In this document: positions 16,965 to 24,965 of the stretch, piece by piece | Numbering within the stretch: position 1 is the first letter of the stretch | How the letters are laid out: the number at the start of each line of letters is the position of its first letter | From: G963668345 sp965206025 | GTDB taxonomy: Bacteria; Acidobacteriota; Terriglobia; Bryobacterales; UBA6623 | NCBI GenBank assembly: GCA_965206025.1 | Contig: CBDBIU010000005.1 | Coordinates: forward strand, 992,001-1,056,000 | DNA length: 64,000 bases | Direction of reading: 5' to 3' | Notes under the pieces: generated by a model | The model's database searches: none | Told to the model about the DNA's origin: nothing | Seen by the model: the letters and a program-made list of their open reading frames with translations, nothing else | Position numbers and translations under genes: made by a program

Positions 16965-17504
16965 TCACTGCTTCTTTTTGGGGGCGATCATGACGTGCAT
17001 CATGCGGCCTTCCAGGCGGGGCCTGCCTTCGACGTCGCCCAACTCGGCGAGGTCGTGAGCCAGGCGAAAAATCAACTTCTCGCCGAGATTGGCGTGCGTG
17101 ATTTCACGGCCGCGGAAAAAAACCGTCGCTTTGACCTTGTTCCCCTCTTGGAGGAAGCGCAGGGCGTGATTCTTTTTGAAATCGTAGTCGTGCTCGTCGG
17201 TATTGGGTCGAAATTTGACTTCTTTGATCTCGATGCGATGCTGCTTTTTCTTGGCCTCGTTCTTCTTCTTCTTCTCTTGGTAGGTGTATTCGCCGTAGTC
17301 GATGACTTTGCAAACCGGCGGATCGGCCGAAGGGGATACGAGAACGAGGTCTAAGCCGAGTGCTTTCGCTCTTTGAATGCCGACCGTTGTCGACATCACA
17401 TCGGTTTCGCCGTCCGGAAAAACAACGCGTACTTGCCGAGCGCGAATCCACTGGTTGACGTTGGTCTTGCGGGCCCGCCGAAAAGGTCTAAAGGGTCTTC
17501 GAAT
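16965..17504 (-). CDS. infC: Translation initiation factor IF-3, AUU start
   Basis: The reading frame continues upstream of the first Met (MSTTVGIQRA) through the conserved N-terminal segment VNQWIRARQVRVVFPDGE. It begins at an ATT codon (17504-17502), five bases after AAGGAGG. This gives 179 residues, close to the usual 180. The linker is lysine-rich (EKKKKNEAKKKQ) and the C-terminal domain has GREITHANLG. IF-3 binds the 30S subunit and rejects non-standard start codons. An AUU start is therefore the classic self-limiting arrangement, known from Escherichia coli. The usual partners rpmI and rplT are not downstream. Confidence 0.92.
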   Translation of the reverse strand: MRRPFRPFRRARKTNVNQWIRARQVRVVFPDGETDVMSTTVGIQRAKALGLDLVLVSPSADPPVCKVIDYGEYTYQEKKKKNEAKKKQHRIEIKEVKFRPNTDEHDYDFKKNHALRFLQEGNKVKATVFFRGREITHANLGEKLIFRLAHDLAELGDVEGRPRLEGRMMHVMIAPKKKQ

Positions 17505-17709
17505 AAGTTCCTCCTTGTTGTTGGTCTAGAGTCCGGGTGTCGGGTCCCACCTCGGGCTATGCGGCTGCCGGGCGCGAGTCTCCTCGTTCAGCAGAGGAAA
17601 ACGGGAAATGTCAATCATCGAGGCTCTTCGCCCATGGTTCCTGCCTGAGTAGCGGACCAGGCCCTTGGCGCCAATCGATGATCTCCCGATCGCAATCTCC
17701 CTAGAAACA

Positions 17710-17748
17710 AAAAAGGATTGTCAGGCGACCGGGCCTGCAATCCTTTTT
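17710..17748 (-). terminator. Strong hairpin with T run upstream of infC
   Basis: AAAAAGGATTG (17710-17720) pairs with CAATCCTTTTT (17738-17748), and the stem continues inward as CAGGC/GCCTG around a short loop. Read on the minus strand it ends in CCTTTTTTG, a good intrinsic terminator about 205 bases before the infC start. It may end an upstream transcript or act as an attenuator in the infC leader. The stem also has a T run on the plus strand. Confidence 0.75.
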
Positions 17749-17936
17749 CTCGCGCGAACTCGGGATTTGAGAGCCGTTCAAAGCGACCAATCCAAGCTAG
17801 ACGCAGCCATTCGTTACCCGCCTAGCCTCCGTGAAGTTATGGTAACACGAAAACGGGTGCCGCAAGCCGTGAATTCGTGCCGCTCCGGTCTCCCCCGAGG
17901 GTCCGTCCCGCGCCGCCCGCCAATCGCTGCAAGGCC

Positions 17937-18202
17937 ACCCCGCTTTTCTCGCCGGCTGACGGTCGAAGCACACCACGGGCCCGCCATGACGTCGTTGCGC
18001 TTGCTCGCCGGGCTTAACGTAGGGTTCAAGTACGCCTCCGCGCGCCCGAAAGGCCTCCCCCAGACCGAAACACGAGCGTCGAGAAGACGTTCGACGCGGC
18101 AAGCTGGAGAGCCGGTGCTACAAACCAAACAAGCGGCGCGCGCCTTGTACCGACGGGCCTCTCACGCACTTCGTCTCGTCGCGTGGCGGGAAAAGCGGGC
18201 TG
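17937..18202 (+). repeat. Intergenic repeat, family B copy 2 (with inserted segment)
   Basis: The ends are CCGCTTTTCTCGCCGGCTGA and the mirror GGCGGGAAAAGCGGGCT. The family interior (GTCGTTGCGCTTGCTCGCC, then CGCGCGCCTTGTACCGACGG) is split by about 75 bp of extra sequence near 18050-18130. The copy is diverged. Confidence 0.7.
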
Positions 18203-18231
18203 GAGAGATGGGCATAAGTAGTAGAAATTGT

Positions 18232-18687
18232 GGCTCTTCCGGGTTTTTAGTGGGTGGCCAACGGGTAGCCGGCTCCTCCATCCTGCCGACCCGACGTCGC
18301 CCGCAGTCACATCGGAGCCCAAAAGGCGGCCAAGAAATCCCCAAATACCCTACACGCCAGTCCGGTCGTGGGCAACTCGTAAAGGGAATAAGACACTGAT
18401 AAACAGGGAGTTATCTCTTTGAGTGTGGCCACTGGATGACAGTTGTGGATCCGCATTTCACAGCCTTCGGGAGACTGTACGACTACCTGCCAGCAGCCTT
18501 GCTCTACTCGTAACCCTTTGTTTATCAGTAATTCTTTTTGGCCAACGCAGTCGCCGCCCGGCCTTGGGGGCCGTAGAGTTGTCACGAAGCCCTTGAATGG
18601 CACCGAAGCAGGCTCCGGGAGGTCGGCCTCACAGTGGCGAGGGATCCGTCACTCACCGCCGCCAGCCACTAAAATCCCAGAAGAGCC
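18232..18687 (-). mobile_element. 456-bp MITE with ISL3-type ends, copy 3
   Basis: It is in the opposite orientation to copies 1 and 2, with 8-bp duplication GAAATTGT (18224-18231 and 18688-18695). It has the CGGATCC variant shared with copies 4 and 5. Its end stops 19 bases before the -35 box of the HU/IHF gene, so that promoter is intact. Confidence 0.92.
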
Positions 18688-18706
18688 GAAATTGTGTGCA
18701 TTGTCC

Positions 18707-18736
18707 TTGACAAAGCCGACAACCCTCGCCTAGCAT
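18707..18736 (+). promoter_or_regulatory. Sigma-70-type promoter of the HU/IHF gene
   Basis: TTGACA (18707-18712) and TAGCAT (18731-18736) are separated by 18 bp. The start codon is 64 bases further on. The -35 box matches consensus exactly and the -10 box matches at four of six positions. Confidence 0.6.
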
Positions 18737-18799
18737 AGACCTGGTAATGCGGCGGTGGGCCGCGCAAAGCAAGTGGCATAATGAAGTAAGACAACTGGC

Positions 18800-19066
18800 A
18801 TGGTTAAGCACGACATCGTCACACGAGTAGTCAACCGCACCGGCCTGAGCAAGACCAAGGCGGAGATGGCGGTCGAAACAGTGTTTGAGACAATGAAACG
18901 GGCCATGGAACGTGGCGAGAGAATCGAGCTGCGCGGCTTCGGCGTCTTCAACACCCGGCCTCGCAAGACCGGAATCGGCCGCAACCCGCGGACCGGCGAA
19001 GAAGTGGTCATCCCTCCCGGCAAGGCGGTGAGGTTCAAGCCGGGCAAAGAGCTACAGTCTCTCTGA
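18800..19066 (+). CDS. HU/IHF-family DNA-binding protein
   Basis: The 88-residue product is a full-length HU/IHF subunit. It has the dimerisation helices (IVTRVVNRTGLSKTKAEMAV), the strand ERIELRGFGVF and the minor-groove arm RKTGIGRNPRTGEEV with its intercalating Pro. The C terminus KAVRFKPGKELQSL is typical. It bends DNA and helps organise the nucleoid. The start is ATG. Sequence alone does not settle HU versus IHF. Confidence 0.93.
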   Translation: MVKHDIVTRVVNRTGLSKTKAEMAVETVFETMKRAMERGERIELRGFGVFNTRPRKTGIGRNPRTGEEVVIPPGKAVRFKPGKELQSL

Positions 19067-19151
19067 TCCGTTTTCGCCCGAACCCGGGTCTTCCCTTCGA
19101 GCGACTCCGCCGATCTGAACTCACGGCGGACGTTGTCATTCTCCGGCTCCG

Positions 19152-19919
19152 GTGTCGTCGGACGCGGCGGCCGCGGTGAAGATCACAGCCACACTCATCA
19201 CGCTCAACGAAGAGGAGAATCTGCGCCGGGCTCTCTCGTCCCTGGGGTGCTGTGACGACATCGTGGTCGTCGATTCCGGCTCTCAGGATGGGACGGTGGA
19301 GATTGCCCGCGAGTTTGGGGCGCGCGTGATCGAACGTCGGTTCAGCGGTTACGCCGACCAGAAAAACTTTGCCGCCGGGGTAGCTCGTCACGACTGGATT
19401 CTGTCGCTGGACGCCGACGAGTCGTTGAGTGACGAGCTGGCGGCCGAGGTGCGGGAACTCAAGCGCGGCGGTCCCCGAGCAGACGCCTACCAGTCCCCTC
19501 GATTGGCCCAATACATGGGCAAATGGATCCGCTACTCCGGATGGTATCCCGATCCGAAGGTGCGGTTATACAATCGCAAAAAGGCGCGTTGGGTCGGCGA
19601 ATTCGTTCACGAAACGGTCGAGGTCAGCGGCCGCGTAGGAACTCTAAAAGGCGACCTGCTTCACTTTACGTGCCGATCCTTTTCCGAACACCTGGTGACG
19701 ATCGACCGTTACACGACCTTGGCGGCCAAGGAGATCGTTGCACAGGGCAAGCGGGTGGGTGTTGGTAATCTCGTCCTCTCGCCGCCGTGGACCTTTTTCC
19801 GGACCTACGTTATCAAACGCGGCTTTCTCGACGGCATGGAGGGTTGGATCATTGCGCAAATGGCCGCGTTTTATGTCTTCTCGAAGTACCTCAAGGCGCG
19901 GACGATGAGTCGTAGCTGA
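19152..19919 (+). CDS. Glycosyltransferase family 2 (WaaE/KdtX-like)
   Basis: The 255-residue product begins at GTG and has the GT2 fold. ATLITLNEEENLRRALSSL is the nucleotide-sugar-binding strand, VVVDSGSQDGT follows, and LSLDADESLS carries the DXD metal motif. The WaaE-like sub-family adds a lipopolysaccharide core sugar at the inner membrane. The C terminus (FFRTYVIKRGFLDG) is the usual membrane-associated tail. Its stop overlaps the start of the next glycosyltransferase (ATGA), so the two are co-translated. Confidence 0.85.
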   Translation: MSSDAAAAVKITATLITLNEEENLRRALSSLGCCDDIVVVDSGSQDGTVEIAREFGARVIERRFSGYADQKNFAAGVARHDWILSLDADESLSDELAAEVRELKRGGPRADAYQSPRLAQYMGKWIRYSGWYPDPKVRLYNRKKARWVGEFVHETVEVSGRVGTLKGDLLHFTCRSFSEHLVTIDRYTTLAAKEIVAQGKRVGVGNLVLSPPWTFFRTYVIKRGFLDGMEGWIIAQMAAFYVFSKYLKARTMSRS

Positions 19920-20836
19920 TGAAAATTCTCCATCTCGATACCGGTCCCTCGATGCGCGGAGGTCAGCACCAGGTGTTGATGCTGCTCCGGGGGATCGAGA
20001 CCCGTGGCTATGAGCAGACCCTGTTGGCCGGCGAGCCGCTCGTTGAGCGTTGGGACGGACGGTCTCTGACGATATCCCATCTGCTGCAAGCGTCTCCCGA
20101 GGCCGAGATCATCCACGCGCACGACGCCAGGGCGCACACGCTGGCGGCTCTTTTTTGTCCCGGCAAACCGTTGGTGGTGTCTCGCCGGGTCGCCTTTCCG
20201 CTCCGCCGGGGCTGGCTTTCCCGCTGGAAGTACGGACGCGGAAAGCACTACATCGCCGTTTCCGGGTATGTCCGAGAGCGGCTGATTGACGCCGGCGTAG
20301 CGGCTACCGACGTCAGCGTGGTCTACGACGGAGTTCAAATGCCCTCCGCCGAGGACCGGGAACTGCGTCCAACTCGCGTTGGGGGCTCGGCGGTGGCCGT
20401 CGCGCCGGCCATAGATGATCCTCTCAAGGGCACTGAGCTGCTGCGCTCGGCGTGCCAACTGGCGGGTGTGCGGATGCTTCTTTCCACGGACCTGCCGACG
20501 GATCTCTCCACAGCCGACGTATTTGTCTATCTTTCCCAGAGCGAAGGGCTTGGCTCGGCGACCTTGTTGGCCATGGCAAGGCGTGTTCCGGTCATCGGCA
20601 GCCGAGTAGGCGGCCTGCCTGAACTCGTGGATCATGAAAAAACCGGTCTCCTGGTGGCCAACGAGCTGGGCGATGTGGCAGCGGCAATACAGAGAATCGT
20701 AGAGGATCCAGACTTAGCGAAAGCGTGTACGGAAAGGGCCTTCCGGCTCGTTTCCGAGCAATTCACCGATGATATAATGGTCCAGCGAACGGAAGAAGTT
20801 TACCGCACCGTCTTGCGGTCCATGCCCTCGTCGTGA
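19919..20836 (+). CDS. Glycosyltransferase family 4 (GT-B)
   Basis: The 305-residue product shows the GT-B pattern. GPSMRGGQHQVLMLLRGI is the N-terminal glycine loop, AHDARAH lies in the first domain, and YVRERLIDAGV is followed by VVYDGVQM. The C-terminal donor-site motif is SEGLGSATLLAMARRVPVIG, with the conserved EG(L)G replacing the usual EGFG. It is short for GT4 because the second domain is compact. It probably acts with the preceding GT2 enzyme on the same cell-surface glycan. It overlaps the prepilin peptidase start. Confidence 0.85.
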   Translation: MKILHLDTGPSMRGGQHQVLMLLRGIETRGYEQTLLAGEPLVERWDGRSLTISHLLQASPEAEIIHAHDARAHTLAALFCPGKPLVVSRRVAFPLRRGWLSRWKYGRGKHYIAVSGYVRERLIDAGVAATDVSVVYDGVQMPSAEDRELRPTRVGGSAVAVAPAIDDPLKGTELLRSACQLAGVRMLLSTDLPTDLSTADVFVYLSQSEGLGSATLLAMARRVPVIGSRVGGLPELVDHEKTGLLVANELGDVAAAIQRIVEDPDLAKACTERAFRLVSEQFTDDIMVQRTEEVYRTVLRSMPSS

Positions 20837-21654
20837 TTCCACTCCTTGCGCTCCTACTGGGCCTGATCATTGGGAGCTTCCTGAACGTTTGCATTCATCG
20901 CTGGCCGAGGGACGAGTCCGTCGTTCGACCGAGGTCGCACTGCCTTCGTTGCCGCAACGCGATTTCCTGGTACGACAACATCCCTCTCGTCAGCTATTTG
21001 CTGCTGCAAGGCCGATGCCGGCATTGCGGCGGTCTCATTTCGATTCGCTACCCCCTGGTGGAGTTGCTGAACGGCTTCTTCTACCTCTACCTGGCGTCGC
21101 GCTTCGGCTGGCAACCGTGGACGGCGAAAATGGCCGTCTTCGTCTCGATGATGCTGGTGCTGATTTTTACCGATATCGCCGACTACATCTTGCCCGACGA
21201 AATTACGCTTGGGGGACTGGCGGGGGGCTTGCTACTGAGTCCCTTCCTCCACGTTGAGGCCGGTTTTACGAGGTTGTTTTGGATTCTGTCGACAACAGAC
21301 CCAGCCCCCTGGGTGATGTCTCTGCTGGAATGCGCCTTCGCGGCGGCTTTCGTCGGTGGCCTTCTCTATGCGATGCGTGCCGCCTATTTTCGGCTAAGGC
21401 GCGTCGAAGGACTGGGATTGGGGGACGTCAAGATGATGGCCATGGTCGGCGCGTTTTGGGGTTTGGCGACGACGATTGGCGTGCTGTTGATCGGCTCCGT
21501 CGTGGGGGCGATCACAGGGTCTCTTATCGTGCTCATCGGACGCAGGAAGTGGACGCACGAATTGCCCTTCGGAGCCTATCTGGGGGCGGGTAGCATTCTG
21601 ATGGTTGTGTGGGGAGAGGACATCGGGCGCTGGTGGGTATCGGTTGTTACCTAG
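20833..21654 (+). CDS. pilD: Prepilin peptidase (type IV leader peptidase / methyltransferase)
   Basis: The 273-residue membrane protein begins at GTG inside the preceding gene's end. It has the N-terminal GSFLNVCIHRWPR segment, the two CXXC pairs of the methylase domain (CLRCRN and CRHCGG), and both catalytic aspartates (FTDIADYILPDE and GLGDVKMM). It cleaves and N-methylates type IV pilin or type II secretion pseudopilin leaders in the inner membrane. No pilus genes lie nearby. The stop codon TAG is the first three bases of a family C repeat. Confidence 0.93.
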   Translation: MIPLLALLLGLIIGSFLNVCIHRWPRDESVVRPRSHCLRCRNAISWYDNIPLVSYLLLQGRCRHCGGLISIRYPLVELLNGFFYLYLASRFGWQPWTAKMAVFVSMMLVLIFTDIADYILPDEITLGGLAGGLLLSPFLHVEAGFTRLFWILSTTDPAPWVMSLLECAFAAAFVGGLLYAMRAAYFRLRRVEGLGLGDVKMMAMVGAFWGLATTIGVLLIGSVVGAITGSLIVLIGRRKWTHELPFGAYLGAGSILMVVWGEDIGRWWVSVVT

Positions 21655-21740
21655 CAGCCCGTGGCAAAAGTCGCCCCCTCGCGGTTTAGAAGGCTCTCGA
21701 ACAAACCACTTCCGGGCCGGATTGACATCGGTGCGATGCT
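21652..21740 (+). repeat. Partial family C repeat at the pilD stop codon
   Basis: The stretch starts TAGCAGCCCGTGGCAAAAGT, where TAG is the pilD stop. Its interior is decayed (CTCTCGAACAAACCACTT recalls the family's CTCGAAACAAAACACTTA), and it runs straight into a family B copy. Confidence 0.65.
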
Positions 21741-21938
21741 TAACCCGCATTTCTCACCAGCTGACGGTCGAAGCACGCGATAGGCCCGCCATTACGTCGT
21801 TGCGCTTGCTCGCCGTGCTCAACGTACTGTTCAAGTACGCCCGCATTATTCAAGAAATGCGGCGCCGAGCGTCGCGCGCCTTGTACTGACAGGCCTCTCA
21901 CGCACTTCGCCTCGCCACCCGACGAGAAATGCGGGTTA
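21741..21938 (+). repeat. Intergenic repeat, family B copy 3
   Basis: The two ends are exact mirrors for 15 bases: TAACCCGCATTTCTC at the left, and the same sequence on the other strand at the right. The interior is the consensus form of the family. On the minus strand, the right-end TAA is the stop codon of a 31-codon reading frame (21936-22031). Confidence 0.85.
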
Positions 21939-22031
21939 GAACCTCTTGTTTAGGCTGACCTTGGTAAAACCACTTTGCGGGAACTCGACGAACGGGTCTC
22001 TGTACAGCCCGGCGATCTCTTCTTTCGTCAT
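21936..22031 (-). CDS. Short reading frame, possibly the 3' end of a lost gene
   Basis: It encodes 31 residues (MTKEEIAGLYRDPFVEFPQS, ending TKVSLNKRF). The C-terminal aromatic residue and alternating pattern resemble the last strand of an outer-membrane beta-barrel, but this is weak. Its stop is supplied by the terminus of repeat B3. It could be a real small gene or a gene remnant. Confidence 0.25.
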   Translation of the reverse strand: MTKEEIAGLYRDPFVEFPQSGFTKVSLNKRF

Positions 22032-22173
22032 CGGACATCCTTCGCAGCCGGGGGACCGGGGACAATCGGCACCCCGAAAACTATGGTCCTACTACTAGGA
22101 CATATGTCCCTCGCACAACCTTCCGGTGGTGGTTGAAAATATGTTTCAGTTCCGCTATCTTCTCATAGGTGCG

Positions 22174-23172
22174 ATGAGTGCTACGGCAACGGTCTCGGCG
22201 CCGGCGGAAGTCACGCTGGAGTTGTGCGGGGAATTCCTCTATTACATGGAACTGATGCGGGAACTCGAAGACCGCGTCGAGCTCAAGCTTTATCGCCAAG
22301 GCAAGATCGCGGGCGGCTGTTATACCGGCCGGGGACAGGAAGCCATACCCGCCGGAAGCGCCCTGGCCGCCGAGCCGGACGATTACTTCTGCCCCTCTCA
22401 CCGCGACCTGGCCGCGTTTCTGATCCGCGGTATAACGCCGCGGGAGATGCTGGCCCAATATCTCGGCCGAGTGGGCAGCCCCACCAACGGACGGGATGCC
22501 AATATGCACATCGGCTGTCAGCGGCGCAAGATCCTTCCAATCATCAGCAGCATTGCGTCGAACGTGCCCGTCGCCGGCGGCATTGCGCTATCGATCAAGT
22601 ACCGTCGCGAGCCGCATGTCGTCTTCAACTACTGGGGCGACGGCGCCACCAGCCGAGGAGATTGGCACGAGGGCGTCAACTTCGCGTCCGTGCAAAAGCT
22701 CCCCATCGTCTACTTGTGCAACAACAACCTCTACGCTTACTCGACCCCGATCGAGCTACAGATGGCCATCGAGAACGTGGCCGACCGCGCCGCCGGTTAC
22801 AACATGCCGGCCGAGATCGTGGACGGAAACGATGTGATCGCCGTTTACGAAGCCGCCAAGCGAGCCGCCGCGTATGCCCGAGAGGGCCACGGCCCGTACC
22901 TGATCGAGTGCAAGACTTTCCGTGCTGGCGGACACTCCGCGCACGACGCCGCCGATTACGTCCCCCACGAACTGCGTGAAAAATGGTCCAGGCGGGACCC
23001 CATCCTCAAACTCCAGAAATCCATGGTGGAAAGAGGCTGGTCGAGCGAGCAGGATTTCAAGCAAATCAGAACGCGAGTTTTGGCCGAGATTGACGACGCT
23101 GTCGAGTGGGGGCTCAAGCAGCCCTACCCCGATCCCGCCACCCTGGAACAGAACGTCTACGAGAAGATCTAG
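22174..23172 (+). CDS. Pyruvate/2-oxoacid dehydrogenase E1 component, alpha subunit
   Basis: Starting at MSATATVSAPAEV gives 332 residues; starts at 22141 or 22126 are possible but add poorly conserved sequence. The thiamine-diphosphate motif is clear (YWGDGATSRGDWHEGVNFAS, then CNNNLYAYSTP). GCYTGRGQEAIPAGSA and PSHRDLAAFLIRG are typical of E1 alpha. With the beta subunit it decarboxylates a 2-oxoacid and acylates a lipoyl-E2. The beta gene follows 47 bases later, but no E2 or E3 gene is in the window, so the substrate (pyruvate, acetoin or branched-chain oxoacids) is not decided. Confidence 0.9.
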   Translation: MSATATVSAPAEVTLELCGEFLYYMELMRELEDRVELKLYRQGKIAGGCYTGRGQEAIPAGSALAAEPDDYFCPSHRDLAAFLIRGITPREMLAQYLGRVGSPTNGRDANMHIGCQRRKILPIISSIASNVPVAGGIALSIKYRREPHVVFNYWGDGATSRGDWHEGVNFASVQKLPIVYLCNNNLYAYSTPIELQMAIENVADRAAGYNMPAEIVDGNDVIAVYEAAKRAAAYAREGHGPYLIECKTFRAGGHSAHDAADYVPHELREKWSRRDPILKLQKSMVERGWSSEQDFKQIRTRVLAEIDDAVEWGLKQPYPDPATLEQNVYEKI

Positions 23173-23219
23173 CAGGCCGGTTCGGCGTCGGGACCGGCCG
23201 ACAACGCCCAAGGAAAACT

Positions 23220-24194
23220 ATGGCCGAGATGACCTACGTCGAAGCGATTCGCCAGGGCCTGTGGGAAGAGATGGAGCGTGACGAGTCCGTTTTCGTGATG
23301 GGCGAGGACATTGCCGCCTACGGCGGCGCCTTCAAGGTAACCAAGGGTTTTCTGGAGCGCTTCGGCGAGCGGCGAGTGATCGACACGCCGCTGTCGGAGG
23401 CGGCCATCGTGGGGGCCGGAACAGGGGCGGCCATCAACGGACTGCGGCCGGTCGTCGAAATGCAGTTCTCCGATTTCATGGCCTGCGCGTTCGACCAAAT
23501 CACGAACTTCGCCGCCAAGTGCCGCTTTCGCTGGGGAGGGAACGTTCCTCTCGTGGTCCGCGCCCCGACGGGAGGCGGCTTTAGCGGCGGTCCTTTTCAC
23601 TCCCAAAATCCGGAAATGCCTTATGTACACACGCCCGGCCTGAAGGTTGTTGAACCCTCCACGGCCTACGACGCCAAGGGGTTACTGAAGGCGGCCATCC
23701 GCGACAACGACCCGGTCATCTTTCTAGAGCATAAGCACCTCTATCGCCGTATCAAAGGAGATGTCCCCGGCGACGACTACACCGTCCCGCTCGGTAAAGC
23801 GGCCGTCCGCCGATCGGGCCAGGATCTGAGCGTGATCACCTACGGTGCGATGGTTCACGTAGCGCTCGAGGCAGCCGAAACACTCGCCCAAGAAGACATC
23901 GACAGCGAAGTCGTGGACCTCAGAACGCTGATGCCGCTCGATCGCGAGGCTGTCTTGGCAACGGCGAAGAAAACCGGCAAAGTGATTCTACTGCACGAAG
24001 ATACGCTAACCGGTGGGCTGGGCGGCGAGCTGGCCGGCCTGATCAGCGAGCACGCCTTCGAGCATCTCGACGGACCCCTCGTTCGCATCGCCCCTCCCGA
24101 TACGCCGGTACCCTATAGCCCGCCCTTGGAGAAAGCCTTCCTGCCGAACGCGGAGAAGGTCGTCGAAAAAGCGCGCTGGCTTTATCGATATTGA
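23220..24194 (+). CDS. Pyruvate/2-oxoacid dehydrogenase E1 component, beta subunit
   Basis: The 324-residue product starts at MAEMTYVEAIRQG after an AAGGAAAA ribosome site. It shows the transketolase-like features of E1 beta: VFVMGEDIAAYGGAFKVTKG, DTPLSEAAIVGAGTGAA, EMQFSDFMACAFDQI and VVDLRTLMPLD. The C terminus is the usual VVEKARWLYRY type. It completes the heterotetramer with the upstream subunit and holds part of the thiamine-diphosphate site. Confidence 0.92.
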   Translation: MAEMTYVEAIRQGLWEEMERDESVFVMGEDIAAYGGAFKVTKGFLERFGERRVIDTPLSEAAIVGAGTGAAINGLRPVVEMQFSDFMACAFDQITNFAAKCRFRWGGNVPLVVRAPTGGGFSGGPFHSQNPEMPYVHTPGLKVVEPSTAYDAKGLLKAAIRDNDPVIFLEHKHLYRRIKGDVPGDDYTVPLGKAAVRRSGQDLSVITYGAMVHVALEAAETLAQEDIDSEVVDLRTLMPLDREAVLATAKKTGKVILLHEDTLTGGLGGELAGLISEHAFEHLDGPLVRIAPPDTPVPYSPPLEKAFLPNAEKVVEKARWLYRY

Positions 24195-24243
24195 TCTTGC
24201 CGGGCGCCGGCTGATGTCCCTGTCCGACGCGGCGGAACGCCGA

Positions 24244-24534
24244 TTACTGTTTCGTCTGCCCGGGCGTGGCCGGGACATATCCCGGGGGGAGCTGCGATCC
24301 CTCGCCGAAGAAGAACTCTTCCATCTGCTTCATGATGAGTTCCTGCGCCTCCATCGTCGCCGGGTTGAGCCGGTACTCGTTGATGACCATCTTCAGGTGC
24401 TCGGCCCACAATGCCCAAGCGTCTTTTGACACGTTGTCATAGATCCTCTGGCCCAACTCCCCTTCAAAAGGCGTCTCATCGAGACCGCGAAGCTGTTTGC
24501 CGAACTTTACGCATTGAACCATTCTCTCTGCCAT
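24244..24534 (-). CDS. YggX-like Fe(II)-trafficking protein
   Basis: The preferred ATG at 24534 gives 96 residues; a GTG three codons upstream is also possible. The core matches YggX: CVKFGKQLRGLDETPFEGEL, GQRIYDNVSKDAW and HLKMVINEYRLNP. The family has one conserved N-terminal Cys and protects iron-sulfur proteins from oxidation, perhaps by carrying iron. It is convergent with the E1 beta gene. A family B repeat lies just upstream. Confidence 0.85.
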   Translation of the reverse strand: MAERMVQCVKFGKQLRGLDETPFEGELGQRIYDNVSKDAWALWAEHLKMVINEYRLNPATMEAQELIMKQMEEFFFGEGSQLPPGYVPATPGQTKQ

Positions 24535-24557
24535 CCGTTTCACCGCCCACCTTATTC

Positions 24558-24755
24558 TAGCCCGCTTTTCTCACCAGGTGGCGAGGCGAAGTGAGTGAGA
24601 GGCCCGTCAGTACAAGACGCGCGCCGCTCGGCGCCGCATTTCTTGAACAATGCGGGCGTACTTGAGCAGTACGTTGAGCACGGCGAGCAAGCGCAACGCA
24701 GTAATGGCGGGCCTATGGCGTGCTTCGACCGTCAGGTGGCAAGAAATGCGGGCTA
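24558..24755 (-). repeat. Intergenic repeat, family B copy 4
   Basis: It runs from TAGCCCGCTTTTCTCACC to the mirror AAGAAATGCGGGCTA, in inverted orientation, with full-length consensus interior. It lies between the promoter side of the YggX-like gene and the 3' end of glyA. Confidence 0.85.
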
Positions 24756-24965
24756 GGCAGAAAGTCGCCGCACTGCAAAACGAATTCGAGCACCCGGGCG
24801 GATGGGAAGCGCCGATCGGCAACGGCCCTGCGCGCCGAGACGTAGTTGGTCAAGCAAAAGGTTCGAGGCCGGTTCGCCAAGGGCTACGACACTACGGCGA
24901 TCGGTCTACAGTCGGCCGCCTTTTGCAAACGAATTTTCGAATGACTTGCTAAGCGAAACCCGACC

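Noticed and set aside
17665..18399. A 244-codon plus-strand frame
   Set aside because: It runs through repeat B2 and into MITE copy 3 and has no domain pattern.
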